Source of the DNA: Streptomyces tsukubensis
GTDB taxonomy: Bacteria; Actinomycetota; Actinomycetes; Streptomycetales; Streptomycetaceae
DNA length: 64,000 bases
Direction: 5' to 3'
Assembly (NCBI RefSeq): GCF_009296025.1
Contig: NZ_CP045178.1
Location: 372,001-436,000 of the forward strand
A model generated the notes under the pieces. It saw only the letters and a program-made list of their open reading frames with translations. It searched no databases and had not been told where the DNA came from. This document shows positions 44,804 to 53,211 of this stretch, in pieces; position 1 is the first letter of the stretch; each line of letters starts with the position of its first letter. The position numbers and the translations under genes were made by a program.

Positions 44804-45712
44804 GTGAAGGCAGAGGACGTGAGTATTTTTCCGTCAACAGAGACGTCCGCCAGACAGCAGGGGTCGACCGGTGCCCAGAGTACGCGGGGACCCGTGGAGG
44901 AGCTGCCCTGGATCGAGGACACGGGCAAGGTGGCGCCGAAGGACGCCCGCCAGTTGTCGAAGCTCTTCCTGGACCGGCTGAAGGTCCTCGAAGAGGGGAC
45001 ACATGAGTACCAGTACGCGCGCAACACGCTGATCGAGATGAATCAGACGCTGGTACGGTTCGCGGCGAATCGTTTCCGCAATCGCGGCAGCGGTGACATG
45101 GAGGACATTCTCCAGGTCGGGACCATCGGGCTGATCAAGGCCATCGACCGTTTCGATCTCAGCCGTGAGGTGGAGTTCACCTCGTTCGCCATCCCCTACA
45201 TCGTCGGGGAGATCAAGCGGTTCTTCCGCGACACCACCTGGGCCGTGCACGTCCCGCGCCGTCTCCAGGAGCTGCGCGCCGACCTCGTCCATGCCCAGGA
45301 GCGGCTCTCCACCGCCCTGGACCGCAAGCCCACGGTGGCCGAACTCGCCGAGGACCTGTGTCTGAGCGAGGACGAGATCATCGAGGGTCTCGTCGCGGCC
45401 AACGGATACACCGCGGGCTCACTGGACCTGCCCATGGACGGCACCGGTGAGACCGACGGCTCCGGACAGACACTCGCCGACGTGCGCGGCGAGTGCGACC
45501 CCGAGATCGAGCTGATCGAGAACTTCCACGCGCTGGGCCCGCTGCTCGAACAGCTCGACGAGCGGGAGCGGCGGATCCTCGACATGCGCTTCGTGCGGGA
45601 GATGACCCAGGCGCAGATAGGCGGCGAACTCGGCGTTTCCCAGATGCACGTCTCCCGGCTGCTGAACCGCACCCTGACCGCCCTCAGGACGGCCATGCTC
45701 ACCGAGAGCTGA
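44804..45712 (+). CDS. RNA polymerase sigma factor, SigB/SigF/SigG family
   Basis: Stress or sporulation-type sigma factor, 302 aa. Region 2 reads NQTLVRFAANRFRNRGSGDM then EDILQVGTIGLIKAIDRFDL and FTSFAIPYIVGEIKRFFRDT. Region 3 reads RLQELRADLVHAQERLSTAL. Region 4 reads LDERERRILDMRFVREMTQA then QIGGELGVSQMHVSRLLNRT. The GTG at 44804 gives a 40-aa N-terminal extension; a GTG at 44819 is possible but has its purine stretch too close. No anti-sigma or antagonist gene adjoins it. The following 17-bp hairpin ends the transcript. Confidence 0.9.
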   Translation: MKAEDVSIFPSTETSARQQGSTGAQSTRGPVEELPWIEDTGKVAPKDARQLSKLFLDRLKVLEEGTHEYQYARNTLIEMNQTLVRFAANRFRNRGSGDMEDILQVGTIGLIKAIDRFDLSREVEFTSFAIPYIVGEIKRFFRDTTWAVHVPRRLQELRADLVHAQERLSTALDRKPTVAELAEDLCLSEDEIIEGLVAANGYTAGSLDLPMDGTGETDGSGQTLADVRGECDPEIELIENFHALGPLLEQLDERERRILDMRFVREMTQAQIGGELGVSQMHVSRLLNRTLTALRTAMLTES

Positions 45713-45742
45713 GGCCCGCCCCGCGACGAAACGATTGACGAC

Positions 45743-45781
45743 GCGGCCCGGTCGCCCGGTGATCCCGGGTGACCGGGCCGC
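45743..45781 (+). terminator. Terminator of the sigma-factor gene
   Basis: Seventeen-base arms GCGGCCCGGTCGCCCGG and CCGGGTGACCGGGCCGC with one mismatch and a TGATC loop, 31 nt after the stop. The remaining 45782-46053 has only a GTGCCG/GGTTCC simple-sequence run (about 45798-45842). Confidence 0.75.
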
Positions 45782-46053
45782 GCTGTCGCACGCGGAGCCG
45801 GTGCCGATCCCGGTGCGGGTGCCGGTTCCGGTGCCGGTGCCGAACTCCAGCGCCGCTGCCGTCGACCGTCTCTCCCCTCACCGAACCGTGCGCCCCTGGC
45901 GCCTCCGCCGTACGCCGTCAGCCTGTGCGGGCCGACAGGGTTTCGGGTACGAAGTGCTGAATTCCTGGTACACGCCCGCCGATTGCCACATCATCGGTAC
46001 ACATCGGCCAGGCGGCTCCCGGCGCCGGGAGCAGTCAGTCAGGGGGAGGAAGC

Positions 46054-46806
46054 ATGCTGTCTGTCAACCGCGGGATTCTGCTGGGTGCCGCTGTCTGCGC
46101 GGTCGCCGTGATGGGGCTGACCGGCTGTTCGGAGAGTGGGAAGCCGTCGAAGGAGCCGTTCCAGGGCCAGAGCGCCGACAGGATCGCGGACCGCGCCGTG
46201 GCCGCCACCAAGGACGCCTCGTCCGTGCGCCTGGCCGGACGCCTCCGGAGCGGGAGCAAACCCGTCTCGGTCGATATCGCCGTGGACACCGACGGCAAGT
46301 GCGACGGCACCATGACCACCGAAGGGGCGAAGATCGACCTCGTCCGTACCGGCACCGCCACGTACGTCAAGGGCGACGAGAAGTTCTGGAGGTCGTCCAT
46401 GGAGAGTGGCCGGGCGGGCGCCGAGACCGACAAGGTACTCGACGAACTGCGGGGGAAGTGGGTGAAGATGCCCGCGGGAGACACCGGTGTCAGCGGCATC
46501 TGCGACAAGGACTCCGTCGTCTCGGGGCTGGACGGGAACAAGGCCGAGCGCACCGGGCTCACCAAGAGGGACGGCGGCAAGGTCGACGGCGAGGACAGCG
46601 TCGCCCTGACGAAGAAGAAGAGCGGCGGCGCGACCGCCACCGTGTATGTGGCCACCGAAGGCAAGCCCTACATCCTCAAGGTCGTCCAGAGGGGCGGCGA
46701 CGAACCCGGGACCCTTTCACTCTCCGACTACGGCACACCGGTCGACGCGAAGGCACCCCCCGCGGGCCAGGTCGTGGACCTGGGACGGCTGGCCGGCGGA
46801 ACCTGA
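46054..46806 (+). CDS. Secreted lipoprotein (LppX/LprG-like fold suspected)
   Basis: Lipid-anchored extracellular protein, 250 aa. The signal MLSVNRGILLGAAVCAVAVM ends in lipobox GLTGC (Cys 25). The mature part (DRIADRAVAATKDASSVRLA, then VSVDIAVDTDGKCDGTMTTE and VRTGTATYVKGDEKFW) alternates strands like the LppX/LprAFG lipid-binding family of actinobacteria. That assignment is by feel and moderate only. GGGGGAGGAAG precedes the ATG. It stands alone, convergent with an SDR gene. Confidence 0.75.
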   Translation: MLSVNRGILLGAAVCAVAVMGLTGCSESGKPSKEPFQGQSADRIADRAVAATKDASSVRLAGRLRSGSKPVSVDIAVDTDGKCDGTMTTEGAKIDLVRTGTATYVKGDEKFWRSSMESGRAGAETDKVLDELRGKWVKMPAGDTGVSGICDKDSVVSGLDGNKAERTGLTKRDGGKVDGEDSVALTKKKSGGATATVYVATEGKPYILKVVQRGGDEPGTLSLSDYGTPVDAKAPPAGQVVDLGRLAGGT

Positions 46807-46883
46807 CCGCGCCGGCCCGGAGCGGCGGACCCCGACCACGCCCGGGACAACAGCCGATCGCGGCGGTACGGCCTCCCGGGCCC

Positions 46884-47822
46884 TCACCCCGTGGGCTCCG
46901 CGGGCCGCACTGGCTCCGCGGGCCCTCTGCGCTCCTTGGGCTCAGCGCGGCCCATGGGCTCTTCGGGAAGCCCCTCGGGGTACGGTTCGGCGAAGTCGGC
47001 CGAGCGGCTGACCTTCTCCCAGGCGGTCGCCTCAGACAGTTGCCGCCGCGAGTAGTCCAGCGCCATGTCCACCGCGTTCACGCCCAGCAGGAGATGGCTC
47101 GGGATCTTCTCGCGCTTGACGGTGCGTACGAGGATCTCGGCCGCGCGCCGAGGGTCTCCGGCCGCTCCTCCTTCGCTCTGCCGCACACGCCGGTTCAGCA
47201 CGCCCACGGTCTCGTCGTACGCCTCGGGGACCGGCTGGACCGTCATCGAAGAACCGGCCCAGTCGGTGGCGAAACCGCTCGGTTCGACGACCATGACCCG
47301 CAGCCCGAAGGGCGCGGTCTCCGCAGCGAGGACCCGACTGAACCCGTCGACCGCGAACTTCGCCGCCTGGTAGGAGGCGATACCCGGCGATCCGCCGACT
47401 CGGCCGCCCACGGAGGAGAACTGCACGACAGTCCCATGGCCCTGCGCACGGAGGGTGGGCAGCGCGGCCCTGGTGACGTGGTAGACACCCCAGAAGTTCG
47501 TCTCGAACTGGGTGCGGAAGTCCTTGTCGTCCGTCGTCTCGATCGGCGACACGTTGGCGTACCCCGCGTTGTTCACGAGCACGTCGACGCGGCCGAACCG
47601 GGCGAGCGCCGCCTCGACCGCCTCACCGGCCGCGTCAGGGTCCGTGACGTCCAGGGCGAGAGGCAGGACCCTCTCGCCGTACTCCCCGAACGCCTCCGCG
47701 ATGACTTCGGGACGGCGGGCGGTGGCCACGACGAGATCGCCGGCTTCGAGAGCGGCGGCGGTCAGGGCGCGGCCGAAGCCGCGCGACGAACCGGTGATGA
47801 ACCACACCTGTTGTTGACTCAT
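46884..47822 (-). CDS. Short-chain dehydrogenase/reductase
   Basis: Classical SDR, 312 aa. Cofactor motif VWFITGSSRGFGRALTAAAL, ARRPEV after strand 2 (NADP-type Arg), NNAG in VDVLVNNAGYANVSP, active-site Ser in VQFSSVGGRVGG and intact YQAAK are present. The C-terminus is extended and Pro/Glu-rich (EEPMGRAEPKERRGPAEPVR). It is divergently paired with a TetR gene 70 bp away. The spacer contains GTAAAACACCGTTGC and GCAACGCAGTTGTGTTAC, an imperfect inverted repeat suitable as operator. Confidence 0.9.
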   Translation of the reverse strand: MSQQQVWFITGSSRGFGRALTAAALEAGDLVVATARRPEVIAEAFGEYGERVLPLALDVTDPDAAGEAVEAALARFGRVDVLVNNAGYANVSPIETTDDKDFRTQFETNFWGVYHVTRAALPTLRAQGHGTVVQFSSVGGRVGGSPGIASYQAAKFAVDGFSRVLAAETAPFGLRVMVVEPSGFATDWAGSSMTVQPVPEAYDETVGVLNRRVRQSEGGAAGDPRRAAEILVRTVKREKIPSHLLLGVNAVDMALDYSRRQLSEATAWEKVSRSADFAEPYPEGLPEEPMGRAEPKERRGPAEPVRPAEPTG

Positions 47823-47891
47823 GGAGTTAGTAAAACACCGTTGCCGTATTAACGCAACGCAGTTGTGTTACTCAGTTCCTATGATGCTCGC

Positions 47892-48563
47892 ATGACCGGG
47901 TCAGAGTTCCAGCGCGCGCGCAGCGCCCATGCCAAGCAGGCGCGCGAGGAGGCGATCCTGGACGCGGCCCGCGCTCTCGGCGGCGAGGGCCCCGTCCGGG
48001 GGGTCACCCTCACCGACATCGCCTCGGCTGTCGGCATGCACAAGTCGGCGCTGCTGCGCTATTTCGAGACCAGGGAGCAGATCTTCCTCAAGCTCACCGC
48101 GGAGGGGTGGCGGGAGTGCGGCGCCGACCTGCGCGCCCATCTCGAACGGTGCGACGAGGCGACCCCGGCGACCGTCGCGGAGATCTTCGCCCGTTCCCTG
48201 GCCGCCCGTCCCCTCTTCTGCGACCTGCTGGCACAGGCCCCCCTGAACCTCGAACGGAACGTGTCGATCGACTCGGTGCGCGATTTCAAACTCGTGACCC
48301 TCCACGAGATCGAGCTGATCGGCCACGAGCTGCGGCGGCTGCTCGGACTCTCGGAGCGACAGATCCTCGACACGTTCGCCACGGCGACCAGCATGGCCGG
48401 GGCGCTGTGGCAGATGGCGACGCCGGGCCCGCGCGTACGGGAGCTCTACGCGACGGATCCCCGGCTCGGCCACGCCATCGTGGAGGTGGAGCCCCGTCTG
48501 TACCGCGTCCTCGACGCCCTGCTCACCGGTTTCACCACGGGAGGCCCCGGGCGCACTACGTGA
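47892..48563 (+). CDS. TetR-family transcriptional regulator
   Basis: Regulator of 223 aa. The HTH reads EEAILDAARALGGEGPVRGV, then TLTDIASAVGMHKSALLRYF and ETREQIFLKLTAEGW (about 18-70). The C-terminal domain ARPLFCDLLAQAPLNLERNV onward is of the TetR_C_17 type. MTGSEFQRAR at 47892 is the likely start; an ATG nine codons upstream falls in the operator region. It probably represses the divergent SDR and itself. Confidence 0.88.
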   Translation: MTGSEFQRARSAHAKQAREEAILDAARALGGEGPVRGVTLTDIASAVGMHKSALLRYFETREQIFLKLTAEGWRECGADLRAHLERCDEATPATVAEIFARSLAARPLFCDLLAQAPLNLERNVSIDSVRDFKLVTLHEIELIGHELRRLLGLSERQILDTFATATSMAGALWQMATPGPRVRELYATDPRLGHAIVEVEPRLYRVLDALLTGFTTGGPGRTT

Positions 48564-48616
48564 CGGCGACGGCCCGCCAGGTCAGCGCCGTTGGTACGGG
48601 GGCTACGGTTCCTGCC

Positions 48617-49264
48617 ATGCCACGATCGATCGCCACCCCACCGCCCGTCACCGCTGACGACCTCAGGCAGGCGTTGCGACGCGCCGTCACGACTCTGCGG
48701 GAGGTGCCGGAGACTTCCTGGGACGGTAGAGCCGGCTCCCTGGAGTGGGACCGCTGGGAGACCGTCGAGCACCTGAGCGACGACCTCTTCGCCTACGCGG
48801 TGCAACTCGGCCCCGCGGAGCCGCCGTTGGCGGGCGAGGTGCCCTTCGTATGGCAGAGCCTGCGGCCGGGCGGCCCCGCGAACGCCGTACACGCGGACCG
48901 GGCGGCAGGACCGGCGGGGCTGCTTCAGGTGCTGGAGGCGAGTGGCGCGCTGCTTGCCGCCATGGTGAGTACGGTGCCCGCGGAGGTCCGCGCCTACCAC
49001 TCCTTCGGCATCTCGGACCCCGAAGGGTTCGCGGCGATGGGGATCGTGGAGATCCTGGTGCACACCCACGACCTGGCCGGGGGGATCGGGGTCACCTGGG
49101 CCCCGCCCGCCGGACTGTGCTCGCGCGTGCTCGCCCGGCTCTTCCCCGACGCCCCCTCGGACACGGCCCCGTGGCCCACTCTTCTGTGGGCGACCGGACG
49201 CGCCGAACTGCCGGGGTACCCCCGCCTCACCAAGTGGCGCTGGGACGGCACACCACGCAGGTGA
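48617..49264 (+). CDS. Mycothiol-dependent maleylpyruvate isomerase-like (DinB-fold) protein
   Basis: Soluble helical-bundle protein of 215 aa. DRWETVEHLSDDLFAYAVQL and GIVEILVHTHDLAGGIG supply the His/Glu/His metal site characteristic of the MDMPI/DinB superfamily, which uses mycothiol or another thiol with a divalent metal. The substrate is unknown. It follows the TetR gene by 53 bp on the same strand and may share its transcript. Confidence 0.75.
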   Translation: MPRSIATPPPVTADDLRQALRRAVTTLREVPETSWDGRAGSLEWDRWETVEHLSDDLFAYAVQLGPAEPPLAGEVPFVWQSLRPGGPANAVHADRAAGPAGLLQVLEASGALLAAMVSTVPAEVRAYHSFGISDPEGFAAMGIVEILVHTHDLAGGIGVTWAPPAGLCSRVLARLFPDAPSDTAPWPTLLWATGRAELPGYPRLTKWRWDGTPRR

Positions 49265-49334
49265 CTCAGGGGGCCCGCCATGCTCCCGTACGCCGAGCGG
49301 GGAAGGCCGTCGGCCGCGTCGTCATCAGAAGAAC

Positions 49335-49363
49335 AGCGGGATCAGCGGGATCAGCGGGATCAG
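49335..49363. repeat. Nine-base simple repeat at the FUSC gene end
   Basis: AGCGGGATC is repeated three times head to tail, reaching the stop codon of the membrane-protein gene. Confidence 0.7.
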
Positions 49364-50613
49364 GTCGATGGCTCCTGGCCCGTGGCGCGGTCGACCCCCT
49401 GCTGGAGGACGTCGCACGTGTACTGGAACTCGTCCATCAGCCGGGCCGCCTCCGCCAGCAGGACGCCGTACGGGCAGGACGGGTCGCTGAGCCGGAGCGA
49501 GCTGTCCTGCGCGCCCCTGACCAGCTGTTCATGGACCTCCCTCGCCTCGCCCGCGGACGCGCACAGTCGCTGGGCCTGGTCCTTCAGGTGGTCCTCGTCG
49601 ATCTCCCCGAACAGATCGGTGATGTGGGCGAGTGAGGCGAGGAAGTCACCGTAGGCATGGAAGAAGCGCCGGTGTTCCCTGCCGCCGCGCTCGTCCTGCT
49701 CCTGGTCCAGACTGCGGGTCATCGACGCCACTTGGTAGGAGACCCGCTCCAGCGCGTCGATGACGGCCTGGTACCCGTCGAAGGTGGTGTGGTGCCCGTG
49801 CCTGCCCCTGAGCAGCCGCCGGGGGTTGTAGTAGAAGCTCTCCCGTGCGGTGCTCACCGATGAGTGTGCCTGGCTGACGATGGACCCGAAGGAGGCGGCG
49901 CGCCGCCGCCAGTGGGTGGTGCGTTCCTTGTCGAGCCCCTCCTCCTCCCGCAGAGCGGGGTAGATGTCGCTGATCAGGTCGCAGAGCGAGCGTGCGAGGG
50001 CGTGCACCCCGTATTCGGCGCTGCGGTAGCGCAGCGGCGGCAGGACGAGGAGGTTCACGAGCACGCCCACCCCGCATCCGACGAGGACGAGCAGGATGAT
50101 CTGACCGAGCTGGGTGAGTCCCTCGCTCGTACTCGTCGCCGACACGAAGGTGGAGAAGGCGAAGAAGGCCGCGGTCGCCACCTGAGAGCCCTGGGAGCCC
50201 AGCGGGCGCCATCGTCCGATGGCGAGAGCGGCCAGCGCCACCAGGACGAACGACAGCAGATCGGGCCCGGCCAGCAGTCCGAGCGCGGCCTGCACCGCCA
50301 CCCCGACGGTCACCGCCCCGACGTAACGCAGTGCCTGCGCCACCGACTGGTAGACGGTGACCTGCATGATCAGGACCGCTGAGAAGGGGGCGAACGCAGG
50401 GGAGGTGGCGTTCAGCACGTCGTAGGAGATCACCCAGGCGACGGCGGCCGCGAGAGTACTTTTACCGATCAGCTCCAGGGTGTGCCGCTCGTGACCGTCC
50501 GACGAGGCCGCCCGTCGAAACCACTGCGCCGCCCGAGCGGCCCGTCCCTGCTCCGCCGCCCGTGTCCTGTGCGGCGCCGCCGCTGACTGTGTCATACCCG
50601 TCCCTTGATCCAT
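49360..50613 (-). CDS. FUSC/ArAE-family membrane protein (possible aromatic-acid exporter)
   Basis: Integral membrane protein, 417 aa. Six hydrophobic segments lie between about 48 and 205 (STLAAAVAWVISYDVL, FAPFSAVLIMQVTVYQSVAQ, VGVAVQAALGLLAG, LLSFVLVALAALAIG, VATAAFFAFSTFV, IILLVLVGCGVGVLVNLLVL). A long cytoplasmic helical domain follows (ALREEEGLDKERTTHWRRRA onward). The fold matches the FUSC/aromatic acid exporter superfamily. GGAG precedes ATG 50613; a second ATG at 50595 with AAGGGA is equally good. The substrate is unknown. Confidence 0.82.
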   Translation of the reverse strand: MDQGTGMTQSAAAPHRTRAAEQGRAARAAQWFRRAASSDGHERHTLELIGKSTLAAAVAWVISYDVLNATSPAFAPFSAVLIMQVTVYQSVAQALRYVGAVTVGVAVQAALGLLAGPDLLSFVLVALAALAIGRWRPLGSQGSQVATAAFFAFSTFVSATSTSEGLTQLGQIILLVLVGCGVGVLVNLLVLPPLRYRSAEYGVHALARSLCDLISDIYPALREEEGLDKERTTHWRRRAASFGSIVSQAHSSVSTARESFYYNPRRLLRGRHGHHTTFDGYQAVIDALERVSYQVASMTRSLDQEQDERGGREHRRFFHAYGDFLASLAHITDLFGEIDEDHLKDQAQRLCASAGEAREVHEQLVRGAQDSSLRLSDPSCPYGVLLAEAARLMDEFQYTCDVLQQGVDRATGQEPST

Positions 50614-50845
50614 GTCGTGTGCGCTCCCCCGCCGCCCCCCTCATTCACCGGCGGGCCGGGCGCGACGAGCACCGGCGGGACCCGGCACCAGTGAACAGGG
50701 GTGGCACCCCGCGGCCCGGCTGCCACGTCGGCGGCGCGAGCAGAGCCACTGATCGGCGGCGGCCACGACGGCGCCGTCGGCGCTCGATGGCGGCCGAAGG
50801 CCCGTCGGGCTGCGCGTACCACGCGGCGCGGGTCTTACACCTGGG

Positions 50846-50932
50846 CTCAGGGGTCCTTGCGATAGGGGCGCCCGAGCCGCGAGGGCCGGCACCGCAGTCT
50901 GATCGGACTCCCCTATCGCAAGGACCCCTCAG
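50846..50932. repeat. Dispersed hairpin element, copy 2
   Basis: CTCAGGGGTCCTTGCGATA (50846-50864, continuing GGGG) pairs with 50910-50932 over 23 bp with one mismatch, around a 41-nt loop. The right half (50899-50932) is the inverted near-copy of the left half of copy 1 at 31486-31519. The flanking 50614-50845 has no supportable gene. Confidence 0.85.
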
Positions 50933-51129
50933 GGCGTCGGGCGGCACCGTCTCGTTCCGGGCGGGCGAGAGGCCCCGGATGTCGTGCGCGCAGCCGTCCG
51001 GGGCGGCGAGGGGCCCGACGGAAGCAACTGACCGCTGCCCCCGGTCGAGGCGGCGCCCGCACCCCCTTGGAGCCCCAGGAGAACCACAGCGACAACCATG
51101 ACCATGCGCAGCACTCGGCGGAGCAGCAT
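50929..51129 (-). CDS. Possible small secreted protein, 66 aa, ending in the hairpin element
   Basis: The start MLLRRVLRMVMVVAVVLLGL with QGGAGAAS is a convincing Sec signal peptide, but the remaining 38 residues are Pro/Arg/Ser-rich and unlike a folded domain. The stop TGA is the first bases of dispersed hairpin element copy 2. It may be a truncated remnant whose 3' end was replaced by the element. No good ribosome site was seen. Confidence 0.3.
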   Translation of the reverse strand: MLLRRVLRMVMVVAVVLLGLQGGAGAASTGGSGQLLPSGPSPPRTAARTTSGASRPPGTRRCRPTP

Positions 51130-51248
51130 GCGTGCGATCGTAGGGCGCGAGCGGTCTCACCTGTAGCAGGTTCGGACAACCGCGAGGGCCCGATCCGTAT
51201 CCGTCCGGCGCGGTCCGCTCTCCGGCCGGAGCGGCCGGCGGCGGTCGC

Positions 51249-51974
51249 TCAGTCCACGTCCGCCCTGGCCGTTCCCATCTTGAGGCCCGCGATCCAGTTG
51301 ATGGAGGCCGTACTCGTGTCGGTGCCCCAATAGGTGCCCCAGCGCGGCTTGTTGCCCAGGTCGTCCCATGTGCGTGCCGCTGTGCGCGACGCGAACCCGG
51401 TTCCGTCCAGGTAGACGGAGAGGGAGCCCTGCCCGGCGGTGTCCGTCGTGATCCCCAGCTGGATCGAGTGCCACGCGCCGGCCGTCCACGGGGTGGTGCC
51501 GATGGAGATCCATTCCTCTCCCGGCGCCACGTACCAGACCTTGAGCCGGCCGCTCTCGACCTTCATGAGTACCGGGTAGTTCTGGCTGTTCTGATTGTTC
51601 GTCCCGTTCGACTTCCACTAAAAGACCGTCTGGGCGTCCTCGGTCTTGGTCATGGAGTCCCAGCCGAACCAGTAGGTCTTGGCGTCCTTGAAGGTGTACT
51701 CGCCCGAGCCGGTCTTGACGCTGTGGGCCTCACAGCGCGACGCGCCCACCGGCTTGTTGAACTTGAAGAAGTCGCCGTGGCCGTCGTTCCAGTTGCCGAC
51801 GCCGATACCGCCCGGGGAGTCGCAGAGGGGGGTGACGAAGACGTCGGTCCCCTTGGCCGCGTCGGCGTCCCAGATGACGGCGGCCTGGGCGGGTGCCGCC
51901 GCCCAGGCGAGCATGGCCGCGGTGGCGGTGGTGACGCAGGCCAGGGCACGCAGTGGGGTGCGTGACATAGACAC
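51249..51974 (-). pseudogene. Secreted heparin-lyase-I-like polysaccharide lyase, split by an amber codon
   Basis: Signal MSMSRTPLRALACVTTATAA leads to AVIWDADAAKGTDVFV and then KTYWFGWDSMTKTEDAQTVF. TAG at 51620-51618 interrupts the frame, and the same frame continues WKSNGTNNQNSQNYPVLMKV, SGRLKVWYVAPGEEWISIGT, WTAGAWHSIQLGITTD and WGTYWGTDTSTASINW to a normal end. TVFQWKS is the expected family sequence, so CAG to TAG is a single C-to-T change. The full product would be about 241 aa, the size of heparin lyase I family proteins. Only the first 118 residues would be made, losing the substrate cleft. Confidence 0.8.
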
Positions 51975-52054
51975 CTCTCTCGATGGCGGGCCGGGTCCTG
52001 ACTACTGGAGCCCGGTCTCTCCGAAGGGACAGGCATGATCTAACAGTCCGCACG

Positions 52055-52092
52055 CAATACGATCAAGAATTCCGACCTAATTGATCGTATTG
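52055..52092. promoter_or_regulatory. Perfect 12+12 inverted repeat upstream of the lyase gene
   Basis: CAATACGATCAA (52055-52066) and TTGATCGTATTG (52081-52092) are exact reverse complements around a 14-nt AT-rich spacer. It sits between the lyase gene and the divergent PPOX gene and probably binds a dimeric regulator encoded elsewhere. Confidence 0.65.
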
Positions 52093-52165
52093 ATCGATCG
52101 AGATGCGATCGGACGCGGCCATATGTCACCGCCCCTTTGACCTGAAGCGCGGTGGAGGTTCTACG

Positions 52166-52579
52166 GTGACGCCCATGTCGCTCACCTCGGAAGAACGCGC
52201 GTACATCCGCAGCCAGTCCCTCGCGCGGCTGGCCACCATCGGCCCGAACGGCCCGCAGGTCAGGCCTGTGGGGTTCGTCCTCAACGACGACGACACCCTG
52301 GACATCGGCGGCCCCAAGCTCCGTGAGAGCCAGAAGTACCGCAACGCTCGGGCCCACGCCGAAGTCGCCCTCGTCATCGACGACATGGCGCCTGCCGACG
52401 ATCCGATCGCGGCGGGCTGGGGCCGTGGTGTCGAGATCCGGGGCCGGGCGGAGCTGCTGACGTTGGACGCGCCGCCGATGGCCCCGGACTTCTTCAGCAA
52501 CGACGTCATCCGCGTCCATCCCTCACGCGTGATCAGCTGGCACATCGCCCCTGAGGGCCAGGCCCGAGACATCGTGTGA
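52166..52579 (+). CDS. PPOX-class (pyridoxamine-phosphate-oxidase fold) F420/flavin protein
   Basis: Small split-barrel protein, 137 aa. YIRSQSLARLATIGPNGPQV then RPVGFVLNDDDTLDIGG and KYRNARAHAEVALVIDD are the hallmarks of the PPOX class, often F420-dependent in actinomycetes. The C-terminal RVHPSRVISWHIAPEGQARD is typical. GTG 52166 was chosen because GGAGG lies 8 nt upstream; the ATG three codons later is too far from it. It stands alone. The substrate is unknown. Confidence 0.83.
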   Translation: MTPMSLTSEERAYIRSQSLARLATIGPNGPQVRPVGFVLNDDDTLDIGGPKLRESQKYRNARAHAEVALVIDDMAPADDPIAAGWGRGVEIRGRAELLTLDAPPMAPDFFSNDVIRVHPSRVISWHIAPEGQARDIV

Positions 52580-52720
52580 GGACGGGGGCCGGCCGGGCCG
52601 GAGGGCCGAAGCGCCACCGGGCCCGGCGGCTCCCCGCGACGGAGCCGCGGCCGTCCCCTCGGGCGACCCGGCCGGCACGCGCGGGGCGTCCGCCGTCCAC
52701 GTACCAGGCGCTCGGCGCCT

Positions 52721-53209
52721 TCACACCACCTCGTCCGCGCTCCTGTCGGTCCCCGTGTCCCGAGGTGGTTCCTCCGGGGCCGGCCTGCGCCTGCGCCACC
52801 TGCGCGGCTCCTGGTTCGGCAGCCAGCCGAAGGAGAGCGAACAGCCGATCACGCCGAGCAGCATGCCGATGACGAACCCGCCCAGGTTGGAGGTGATCCA
52901 GGTGGCGAGCGAGCACAGGACGCCGATGATCGAGTAGAACAGCCGGTGCATCGGGTTGAAGAGGATGAGCAGTCCGCAGACCACCATCACCATCGGCAGG
53001 ACGTATCCGGCCAGCGATTCCGCGCCCGCCTTGAGCACGATGGAGATCTTGGCCTGCTGGCTGAAGAGGATCTCGCCGCCGCCGAGGAGGACCAGCAGCC
53101 CGCCCCAGAACGGCCTGCGCCTGCGCCAGCGCCGAAAAGCGCCCGTCCGGGCCGGGGTCCGGCGGGAGGGGACCGGCGCGGGGGCCTGAGCGGCCCCCCC
53201 GACGGCCAC
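52721..53209 (-). CDS. Membrane protein, DUF6114-like
   Basis: Small integral membrane protein, 162 aa, with four hydrophobic segments (FWGGLLVLLGGGEILFS, YVLPMVMVVCGLLILF, LFYSIIGVLCSLATWITS, NLGGFVIGMLLGVIGCSLSF) between Arg-rich cytoplasmic ends. The GTG start is 2 bp after the DUF6230-like gene stop. From memory the pair DUF6230-DUF6114 is a conserved Streptomyces gene couple of unknown function. Name unverified. Confidence 0.72.
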   Translation of the reverse strand: MAVGGAAQAPAPVPSRRTPARTGAFRRWRRRRPFWGGLLVLLGGGEILFSQQAKISIVLKAGAESLAGYVLPMVMVVCGLLILFNPMHRLFYSIIGVLCSLATWITSNLGGFVIGMLLGVIGCSLSFGWLPNQEPRRWRRRRPAPEEPPRDTGTDRSADEVV

Positions 53210-53211
53210 GC

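Noticed and set aside
45798..45842. GTGCCG/GGTTCC run considered as a regulatory repeat or small coding region
   Set aside because: Simple GC-rich repetition after a terminator with no start site or symmetry.
49335..49363. AGCGGGATC triple repeat considered as an operator array
   Set aside because: It is at the 3' end of a gene, is not palindromic, and is best explained as simple-sequence slippage.
51618..51620. In-frame TAG considered as recoded (pyrrolysine-like) codon
   Set aside because: No stimulatory element or recoding machinery is seen, and CAG to TAG by one transition explains it more simply.
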